Assembly: GCA_008081175.1 (NCBI GenBank)
Contig: VMCW01000030.1
Coordinates: forward strand, 1 to 6,661
From: Flavobacteriaceae bacterium
GTDB lineage: Bacteria; Bacteroidota; Bacteroidia; Flavobacteriales; Flavobacteriaceae
Length of the DNA stretch: 6,661 bases
Direction: 5' to 3'
Shown: positions 1 to 5,291 of the stretch, piece by piece
Numbering within the stretch: the stretch's first letter is position 1
Layout: the number at the start of each line of letters is the position of its first letter
The notes under the pieces: generated by a model
Told to the model about the DNA's origin: nothing
The model's input: the letters and a program-made list of their open reading frames with translations, nothing else
Databases searched by the model: none
Made by a program: the position numbers and the translations under genes

Positions 1-658
1 TAACTCCTGCTGGCCATCTTCCCTCTTTCTCGTCTCCCTTGATGTATTCTGGTATGAGTAGGCCTTTGTAAATTAAGGTATGCGTGGAAAGACTTGGAAG
101 ATAGAAATAGGAAGCTTGTGATAGTTTGGAAGTAGAGATAGTGTGTTCCGCGATTTTTCTTGCGCAAAACAGTTTAATGTTGAATTCGTGATCCGAATAT
201 TTTTCGGCGCCTCTCCCTATAAAAACCTGCATGATATCTGGTTCTGTTTGCGCTGCGATAGCTCCTACTACCTCTGGATTTACTGGAACCTTTCTCCATC
301 CCAGTACTTCTAACCCTTGATTGTTTATTTCGTGTTCCAATACACCCATGCAATAGGTTCTTTGGTTTTCTTTTTTAGGTAAAAAGACCATTCCTACAGC
401 GTACTGGTGGAGTTCTGGAAGTTTAAAATTACACTGTGTTACTAAAAAATCGTGAGGGATTTCGATGAGGATTCCTGCGCCGTCCCCTGTTTTACCGTCG
501 GCACTTACAGCTCCTCGGTGTTCGAGTTTGTCGAGAATATCCAATGCTTTGTGAATAATGTCATTGGTTTTTTTTCCTTCAAGGCTACAAATAAATCCGG
601 CACCACAATTGTCGTGTTCATACTGTGGGTCGTATAATCCCTGTTTAGCTGGCAACAT
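1..658 (-). CDS. gltB: Glutamate synthase large subunit, N-terminal part (partial at left edge)
   Basis: Glutamate synthase makes two glutamates from glutamine and 2-oxoglutarate; this part is the N-terminal class II glutamine amidotransferase domain, which releases ammonia from glutamine in the cytoplasm. Reading the minus strand from the ATG at 658-656 gives 219 codons with no stop before the edge. Cys18, in the context EHDNCGAGF, is the expected nucleophile and is exposed when a short propeptide (residues 1-17) is removed. Further family motifs are LEHRGA (45-50), TGDGAGI (57-63) and an Arg-rich region near KVPVNP (123-128). Family members are about 1500 residues, so roughly 85 percent of the gene lies outside the window. 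The start fits the expected short distance to the Cys. The leader is very AT-rich with no Shine-Dalgarno sequence. The gene is divergent from anmK; gltD would be expected near the unseen 3' end. Family assignment is firm. Archaeal-type or ferredoxin-dependent variants cannot be excluded from this fragment alone. Confidence 0.95.
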   Translation of the reverse strand, partial: MLPAKQGLYDPQYEHDNCGAGFICSLEGKKTNDIIHKALDILDKLEHRGAVSADGKTGDGAGILIEIPHDFLVTQCNFKLPELHQYAVGMVFLPKKENQRTYCMGVLEHEINNQGLEVLGWRKVPVNPEVVGAIAAQTEPDIMQVFIGRGAEKYSDHEFNIKLFCARKIAEHTISTSKLSQASYFYLPSLSTHTLIYKGLLIPEYIKGDEKEGRWPAGV

Positions 659-668
659 AAAAAATTTT

Positions 669-695
669 TTAGGACGTTAAAAATAACAATCCTAA
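669..695. repeat. Imperfect inverted repeat in the gltB leader
   Basis: TTAGGA (669-674) is complementary to TCCTAA (690-695). After a small internal mismatch, TTA (677-679) pairs with TAA (684-686) around an AAAA loop. It lies 11 bases upstream of the gltB ATG, followed by an A6T6 tract at 659-670. It could be a hairpin in the gltB 5' leader or a dyad operator; the sequence does not tell which. It may also be chance in AT-rich DNA. Confidence 0.35.
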
Positions 696-755
696 GCTAA
701 AATCCAGAAAGCTCTTTTGGTTTAATCTGTTGGTTTTACGATTTCGACAAATAAT

Positions 756-774
756 AATCCCAAAAAGGGAGATT
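756..774. repeat. Short inverted repeat in the gltB/anmK divergent spacer
   Basis: TCCC (758-761) pairs with GGGA (767-770) around a loop of five A. The flanking AA/TT can extend the stem past a two-base bulge. It lies about 30 bases before the anmK ATG and about 100 bases before gltB. On the plus strand it is followed by a T-rich run, so it resembles a weak terminator or leader hairpin. The stem is only 4 bp of strong pairing, so the call is tentative. Confidence 0.25.
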
Positions 775-803
775 TCTTAATTTATTTCTCATAAACTGAA
801 AAA

Positions 804-1901
804 ATGGTAATTTTTGTTTTCTTTGTTTCAAAAGTTTACCCTTTGGATCAAACACAGTACACAGTTATAGGAGTTATGTCAGGCACCTCTCTGGATGGAA
901 TTGACCTTGCCTGTGTGAATTTCACAGTGGGGACCCCGTGGAGGTATTCTTTTCTAGCGACCCAAACTGTCTCCTATTCAAAAGCCTGGCAAGATAAATT
1001 AGCTGCGTTAATGACTGCTTCTGCTGAAGAAATTCAGCATGTAAACGATCTCTACACTGATTTGTTAGCAGAAACTATTCAGGGATTTATTGAGCATTAC
1101 CAATTAGAGTCCCTTGATGCTGTTTGCTCCCATGGACACACCTTGTTTCACGAGCCTGAAAAAGGGCTTACGTTTCAGTTGGGAAATCAAAAAAAGCTGG
1201 CTACGCGACTCAGAGTAAAAGTGGTTTGTGATTTTAGAATTCAAGATGTTGCACTGGGAGGTCAAGGAGCACCATTGGTTCCTATTGGAGATCGCTTCTT
1301 GTTCGGAGCTTATGATGCTTGCCTTAATCTAGGGGGCTTTGCCAACGGCTCCAAAACGATTTCGAAATCAATCATCGCTTATGATATTTGTGCAGTCAAT
1401 ACTGTTTTGAATTTTTTAGCTCAAAAAAAAGGATATCCTTATGATCCACAAGGTAGCTTGGCTGCTCAGGGATGTTTGGTCAAACCTTTTTATGAGAGTT
1501 TGGAAAAACTTGATTTTTATACTCAAAGAACCCCCAAGTCATTAGGAATGGAATGGGTAAAAACAACCATTTTTCCTCTTCTAGAGAGTTATAAAAATGA
1601 AACTGTAGAGGATTTACTTTACACCTACACTTTACATATTTCAAATCAGATAGGTGCACAATTTGAATTGAAACAAAAAGTTTTGGCTACAGGAGGTGGG
1701 GTGAAAAACACCTTTTTAATGAAGCTAATACAACGCAACTCCGCAGCCATATTCACAATTCCTACAGAAGATCTTATTGACTTTAAAGAAGCCTTGATTT
1801 TTGGTTTGCTGGGTGTATTACGCCTCAGAGGGGAAGTGAATTGTTTGTCCTCCGTAACGGGCGCTAACAAGGACCACAGCTCTGGTAAAATTTTTTACTG
1901 A
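804..1901 (+). CDS. anmK: Anhydro-N-acetylmuramic acid kinase
   Basis: AnmK uses ATP to open and phosphorylate 1,6-anhydro-N-acetylmuramic acid, giving MurNAc-6-phosphate in cytoplasmic cell-wall recycling. The fold is that of the sugar kinase/Hsp70 actin-like ATPases. Visible motifs are GVMSGTSLDGID (23-34, phosphate binding), SHGHTLFHEP (109-118), RIQDVALGGQGAP (145-157, with Asp148 as the likely catalytic base), LNLGGFAN (174-181), YDPQGSLAAQG (213-223), ATGGG (295-299, second nucleotide-binding loop) and a C-terminal CLSSVTGA (347-354). At 365 residues it matches the usual length of about 350-370. Start choice: the ATG at 804 is the only ATG before the first motif, but it puts a T-rich, hydrophobic 13-residue stretch (MVIFVFFVSKVYP) in front. 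A TTG at 843 would give the typical spacing of about 10 residues to GVMSG, so the true start may be 843. It is transcribed away from gltB and is followed 72 bases later by nhaD. The family call is secure. Confidence 0.95.
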   Translation: MVIFVFFVSKVYPLDQTQYTVIGVMSGTSLDGIDLACVNFTVGTPWRYSFLATQTVSYSKAWQDKLAALMTASAEEIQHVNDLYTDLLAETIQGFIEHYQLESLDAVCSHGHTLFHEPEKGLTFQLGNQKKLATRLRVKVVCDFRIQDVALGGQGAPLVPIGDRFLFGAYDACLNLGGFANGSKTISKSIIAYDICAVNTVLNFLAQKKGYPYDPQGSLAAQGCLVKPFYESLEKLDFYTQRTPKSLGMEWVKTTIFPLLESYKNETVEDLLYTYTLHISNQIGAQFELKQKVLATGGGVKNTFLMKLIQRNSAAIFTIPTEDLIDFKEALIFGLLGVLRLRGEVNCLSSVTGANKDHSSGKIFY

Positions 1902-1920
1902 CAAATTTTTTTCAAACAGC

Positions 1921-1950
1921 TACCCTTTGGGGTATAGATTTTTATATTTT
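1921..1950 (+). terminator. Possible weak terminator between anmK and nhaD
   Basis: TACCC (1921-1925) pairs with GGGTA (1930-1934) around a TTTG loop, and a T-rich stretch follows to 1950. The 5-bp stem is short and the T tract is interrupted, so termination would be leaky at best. The same 72-base gap must also hold any nhaD promoter, and I see no clear TTG-N17-23-TAnnTTTG there, which leaves read-through from anmK into nhaD possible. Confidence 0.22.
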
Positions 1951-1973
1951 TAGATACAAATTTAAACCGACTT

Positions 1974-3305
1974 ATGGAAACCCTCATAATTGCACTTTTT
2001 GTGCTAGGCTATTTAGCAATTACTTTAGAACACAGCTTGAAAGTTGATAAACTCATCCCTGCTTTGGCAATGATGGCACTGATGTGGGCAATAATTTCTT
2101 TAGCGCATCTTCCAGTATTTGATGTTAATACGGAACTTAAGCAACTAGAACCCACTCATATAGATGAAATCTTACTACATCATCTAGGAAAAACAGCCGA
2201 GATTATCATTTTCCTGTTGGGTGCTATGACCATAGTAGAAATCATTGATTATTTCAATGGGTTTTACACCATTAAAAATTTCATAAAGACCAAGAGTAAA
2301 AAAGGCTTGCTTTGGATTTTTGCAATTTTGGCATTCATTCTTTCAGCTATTATTGACAACCTTACAGCAACCATAGTTTTGATAACCATATTACAGAAAG
2401 TCATTCACTCTCGAGACACACGCCTTTGGTTTGCTGGACTTATCATTGTTGCAGCAAATGCGGGTGGTGCATGGTCACCAATTGGTGATGTCACAACTAC
2501 AATGCTATGGATAGGAAATAAAGTAACTACAGTGAATTTAATTAGCTATGTTCTTTTACCTTCAATCATTTGTTTAATTATCCCTACAGGGATAGCTTCT
2601 TTCTTGCCCGCATTTCAAGGAGATATTGAGGAAGTTGTAGAAGAGGATGAGGCTGTTGGATTCCACAAACGAGGTGCAACTATGTTGTACTTAGGGCTCT
2701 CCGCTATTGTTTTTGTACCGATTTTTAAAACATTAACCCATTTACCTCCTTATGTAGGTATGATGCTTTCTCTAGCAGTGGTGGCAACCTTTGCTGAAAT
2801 TTTCAGTAAAGCCAAAATAAACATCACCTCTATAGACGAAGAAAGTGATGCTCATCAGACCAGCAGTCCGGTTCATCGGTCTCTTTCAAAAATAGAATTG
2901 CCAAGTATTCTCTTCTTCTTAGGGATTCTTCTTGCTGTTGCAGCCCTAGAGTCTCTCGGGTTGCTCTTTAACTTTGCGGAGGGGCTCAATACTGCAATCC
3001 CTAATACCGACATAGTGATTGGATTATTGGGAATAGGATCTGCTGTAATCGATAATGTTCCTCTTGTAGCTGCCAGTATGGGAATGTTTTCCCTATCCAC
3101 AGACGATCCAGTTTGGCATTTAATCGCATATTCTGCAGGTACTGGTGGTAGTATGCTAATTATTGGTTCTGCTGCAGGTGTGGTTGCTATGGGAATGGAA
3201 AAAATTGATTTTTTCTGGTACCTAAAAAAAATCGCATGGCTTGCATTTGCAGGATTTTTAGGCGGATTTATAGTTTTTGTTGCGATGCGAGACTTTTTAT
3301 TTTAA
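1974..3305 (+). CDS. nhaD: Na+/H+ antiporter, NhaD type
   Basis: This is an inner-membrane antiporter of the ion transporter superfamily that exports Na+ (often Li+) in exchange for protons, serving salt and pH homeostasis. The protein is 443 residues, with about 12 hydrophobic segments spread from residue 2 to 440. It shows the inverted-repeat pattern of the family: an IDN motif in the first half (127-129, within SAIIDNLTATIV) and again in the second (359-361, within GSAVIDNVPLVAAS). Each is followed by a glycine-rich hairpin: AANAGGAWSPIGDVTTTM (160-177) and AYSAGTGGSMLIIGSAAG (385-402). Two hydrophilic loops, an acidic one near 216-233 and another near 280-308, separate helix blocks. The ATG start gives METLIIALF, directly entering the first membrane segment, and no stronger alternative exists; there is no clear Shine-Dalgarno. 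It lies 56 bases before exbB in the same direction with no obvious terminator, so partial cotranscription is plausible. The alternative, a generic arsenite or citrate transporter of the same superfamily, is less likely given the paired IDN and AGGAWSPIGD motifs. Confidence 0.93.
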   Translation: METLIIALFVLGYLAITLEHSLKVDKLIPALAMMALMWAIISLAHLPVFDVNTELKQLEPTHIDEILLHHLGKTAEIIIFLLGAMTIVEIIDYFNGFYTIKNFIKTKSKKGLLWIFAILAFILSAIIDNLTATIVLITILQKVIHSRDTRLWFAGLIIVAANAGGAWSPIGDVTTTMLWIGNKVTTVNLISYVLLPSIICLIIPTGIASFLPAFQGDIEEVVEEDEAVGFHKRGATMLYLGLSAIVFVPIFKTLTHLPPYVGMMLSLAVVATFAEIFSKAKINITSIDEESDAHQTSSPVHRSLSKIELPSILFFLGILLAVAALESLGLLFNFAEGLNTAIPNTDIVIGLLGIGSAVIDNVPLVAASMGMFSLSTDDPVWHLIAYSAGTGGSMLIIGSAAGVVAMGMEKIDFFWYLKKIAWLAFAGFLGGFIVFVAMRDFLF

Positions 3306-3361
3306 TTCGCTAAAAAGAATTTTTTGATTCCTTTTACGTTGTAATGTAAAACAAAGACTTT

Positions 3362-4039
3362 ATGCTCTTTCTAAATATTCAAGACCCTGCCCCATTACAA
3401 ACAGAGAAAACCCTTTCACTGATTGAGTTGATTCAAAACGGTGGTTTAGGTGGCCAATTGATTATAGGGGTGCTGTGTATACTCTTGCTTATGGTTGTAT
3501 ACATTTACTTTGAGCGTCTTTTTGCAATTCGGGCAGCGGTGAAGGTCCCCCCAACGTTTATGTCACAAATTCGTTCCTTTGTTGTGCAAGGTAAAGTAGA
3601 TGGAGCACAGCAATTGTGTTTACAAGAAAACATACCGGTATCGAGACTAGTAGCTAAGGGGTTGACTCGTATAGGAAGGCCTTTAGAAGACATTAACACA
3701 GCCATTGAAAATGCGGGACGCTTAGAGGTATATCAATTAGAAAAGAATATTAGTGTATTGGCGACTATCTCGGGAGCTGCTCCCATGTTGGGGTTTTTAG
3801 GAACCGTGATTGGTATGATTCTTTCAATTTTTGAAATATCAAATGCAGGGGGTAATATTGATATGCAATTATTAGCAGATGGTCTTTACACTGCTATGAC
3901 CACTACAGTAGCGGGGCTTATTGTAGGTATTTTAGGTTACATTAGCTATAACCATCTGGTGGTTAAAACCAATAAAGCGGTTTATCTAATGGAGGCTACC
4001 AGCCTTGAGTTTTTAGATTTGCTAAACGAACCCGCTTAA
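3362..4039 (+). CDS. exbB: MotA/TolQ/ExbB family proton channel protein
   Basis: This is the channel subunit of a TonB-type motor: a pentamer in the inner membrane that encloses an ExbD dimer and converts proton flow into movement of the TonB-like arm. The 225 residues show one membrane segment near 32-54, a cytoplasmic stretch (about 55-130) that includes FERLFAIRAA, and two further membrane segments near 132-158 and 170-198. The hallmark APMLGFLGTVIGMI (140-153) and TAMTTTVAGL (177-186) motifs are present, with pore-lining Thr148 and Thr182. The position matching the conserved Glu of E. coli ExbB (Glu176) is Thr177 here. The start at 3362 leaves a 30-residue N-terminal tail before the first helix, as expected. 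There is no clear Shine-Dalgarno. exbD begins 1 base after the stop, so the two are translationally close. TolQ is a possible alternative name; the adjacent TonB-like gene favours an ExbB role. Confidence 0.92.
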   Translation: MLFLNIQDPAPLQTEKTLSLIELIQNGGLGGQLIIGVLCILLLMVVYIYFERLFAIRAAVKVPPTFMSQIRSFVVQGKVDGAQQLCLQENIPVSRLVAKGLTRIGRPLEDINTAIENAGRLEVYQLEKNISVLATISGAAPMLGFLGTVIGMILSIFEISNAGGNIDMQLLADGLYTAMTTTVAGLIVGILGYISYNHLVVKTNKAVYLMEATSLEFLDLLNEPA

Positions 4040-4040
4040 G

Positions 4041-4436
4041 ATGAAACTCAAGGGAAGAAATCAGATTCGTCCGGAATTTAATATGTCTTCCATGACAGAT
4101 GTGGTTTTTTTGTTGCTCATTTTTTTTATGATTGCTTCAACCTTGGCCAAGCAACTGAACACCATAGATGTAAAACTTCCTCAAGCTGAGGGAAAGACTG
4201 AAAACCGCAACACTATAGCGGTAACCATCACCAATTCCAGTCAATTTTACCTCAATGAAAACCGAATAACCAAAAGAATGCTACAAGCGCAATTGATTGA
4301 AGCTCTTTCTGGAAAGAAGACTCCCTCTATCGTATTGAGAACAGAAAAAAAAGTTCCCATAGACGAAGTGGTTTATGTTATGAATATTGCTAATAAAAAC
4401 GGTATTAAAGTAGTTTTGGCGGTTGATACCCCCTAA
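4041..4436 (+). CDS. exbD: ExbD/TolR family biopolymer transport protein
   Basis: This is the rotor or stator partner of ExbB: one transmembrane helix inside the ExbB pore plus a periplasmic domain that contacts the TonB-like protein. It is 131 residues, the normal size. The N-terminal RPEFNMSSMTDVVFLLLIFF (residues 10-29) is the family signature, and Asp20 is the proton-carrying aspartate equivalent to E. coli Asp25. Residues 18-36 form the only membrane helix. The rest (about 40-131) is the small periplasmic alpha/beta domain, ending in NKNGIKVVLAVDTP (118-131). The ATG lies 1 base after the exbB stop, which fixes the start and suggests coupled translation. T7 (4105-4111) and T8 (4120-4127) runs encode the helix. 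TolR is the alternative family member; I see nothing else from a Tol-Pal locus. Confidence 0.93.
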   Translation: MKLKGRNQIRPEFNMSSMTDVVFLLLIFFMIASTLAKQLNTIDVKLPQAEGKTENRNTIAVTITNSSQFYLNENRITKRMLQAQLIEALSGKKTPSIVLRTEKKVPIDEVVYVMNIANKNGIKVVLAVDTP

Positions 4437-4440
4437 GGAA
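4435..4440 (+). promoter_or_regulatory. Ribosome binding site for the TonB-like gene
   Basis: AAGGAA overlaps the last two bases of the exbD stop codon and sits 5 bases before the ATG at 4446. It is one of the few recognisable Shine-Dalgarno sequences in the window and supports both the start and coupled translation with exbD. Confidence 0.55.
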
Positions 4441-4445
4441 ACACG

Positions 4446-5288
4446 ATGAAATTTTTAGATACACCACATAAAAAAAAGTCAGCTGGATTGACCCTGCTTA
4501 CAGCAATATTATTGTTGTTGTTCTTTTTTGTACTGGGATTAACCTATTACGACCCCCCAGTTAGTTATGGTGTAGAAGTCAATTTTGGTACTTCAGCGTT
4601 GGGAAGTGGAGAGGTACAGCCCCAAAAAGTTGTTGCAGCAACTTCCACTCCAAACGAAAACCCAACAAAAACCGAAAAATCAACTCCTAAAGACATTCCA
4701 CAACCTCAAAAAACACCTTCTTCAGAACCTATTCTCTCTGAGAAAGAATCTACAGTAAGTTTACCAAAAAAAAAGAATACCATAAAAAGTACGACCTCTA
4801 CTGAAGAAAAAAAAGAAACACCTCCAAAAAAAATAGAGCCTCAGGTGTCTGAAGTCACCAAAAGTGTTGTTTCCAATTTAGTGAAAAACACTTCTCAAAA
4901 AGCAGAGGGAACGCAAGGACAGGGTGAAGACATGGAAAGCGGAGACAAAGGGAAAGAAGAGGGAAGTCCGTATGCGAGTAGTTATTATAATAACGCCGGT
5001 TTAGGGGGGATAAGTAAAGGCTATGGACTGAATGGTAGAAATTTACAATCCAACGGGAAAGTAGTTCAAGAATGTAATCAAGAGGGTACTGTAGTAGTCA
5101 GAATTACTGTAAATAAACAAGGAGATGTAATCACAGCCGAACCAGGAGTTAAAGGGAGTACCAATACCCATCCTTGTCTGCTCACTCCTGCAAAAGAAAC
5201 CGCATTGTTACACAAATGGTATCCTGACAACAAGGCTCCTGAACAACAAATCGGTTTTGTTGTAATTCAATTTAAACTTGGAGAATAA
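4446..5288 (+). CDS. tonB: TonB-like energy transducer
   Basis: This is the likely arm of the ExbB-ExbD motor: anchored in the inner membrane, it spans the periplasm and pulls on the TonB box of outer-membrane transporters. The 280 residues show a short basic N-terminus (KKK at 9-11), a single signal-anchor helix (about 13-33), and a conserved-looking patch just outside the membrane (DPPVSYGVEVNFGTS, 36-50). A long Lys/Pro/Ser/Thr/Glu-rich linker (about 57-175) follows, then a glycine-rich stretch (185-198) and a compact C-terminal domain (about 200-280). The C-terminal EGTVVVRITVNKQGDVITA (213-231) matches the beta-strand and turn pattern of TonB C-terminal domains. Two cysteines (210 and 244) flank it and could form a disulfide. 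The usual S-S-G loop of TonB is replaced by GSTNTHPC (237-244). An AAGGAA sequence supports the ATG. folC starts 3 bases after the stop. Low-complexity linkers of this kind diverge fast, so assignment rests on architecture, C-terminal pattern and operon context. Confidence 0.85.
   Translation: MKFLDTPHKKKSAGLTLLTAILLLLFFFVLGLTYYDPPVSYGVEVNFGTSALGSGEVQPQKVVAATSTPNENPTKTEKSTPKDIPQPQKTPSSEPILSEKESTVSLPKKKNTIKSTTSTEEKKETPPKKIEPQVSEVTKSVVSNLVKNTSQKAEGTQGQGEDMESGDKGKEEGSPYASSYYNNAGLGGISKGYGLNGRNLQSNGKVVQECNQEGTVVVRITVNKQGDVITAEPGVKGSTNTHPCLLTPAKETALLHKWYPDNKAPEQQIGFVVIQFKLGE
5280..5283 (+). promoter_or_regulatory. Ribosome binding site supporting the folC TTG start
   Basis: GGAG lies within the last codons of the TonB-like gene, 8 bases before a TTG at 5292. 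The spacing is normal for a Shine-Dalgarno sequence and favours TTG over the first in-frame ATG at 5322, which would remove the conserved N-terminus of FolC. Confidence 0.5.
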
Positions 5289-5291
5289 ACG

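Noticed and set aside
452..637. 61-codon plus-strand ORF inside gltB
   Set aside because: It is antisense to clearly conserved GltB coding sequence on the minus strand and shows no recognisable domain or start signal.
837..845. TACCCTTTG, also found at 1921-1929, considered as a shared -7 promoter element
   Set aside because: The spacing is one base too long for TAnnTTTG, and neither copy has a TTG at 17-23 bases upstream.
1646..1870. 74-codon minus-strand ORF inside anmK
   Set aside because: Shadow of the anmK reading frame, covering its conserved C-terminal motifs; no family resemblance.
2873..3100. 75-codon minus-strand ORF inside nhaD
   Set aside because: Antisense to the conserved second IDN region of NhaD; no independent coding evidence.
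3332..3351. TTTTAC/GTAAAA dyad between nhaD and exbB as a terminator
   Set aside because: AT-rich 6-bp stem with an 8-base loop and no following T tract; it would not terminate transcription.
3505..3705. 66-codon minus-strand ORF inside exbB
   Set aside because: Antisense shadow of exbB with no recognisable features.
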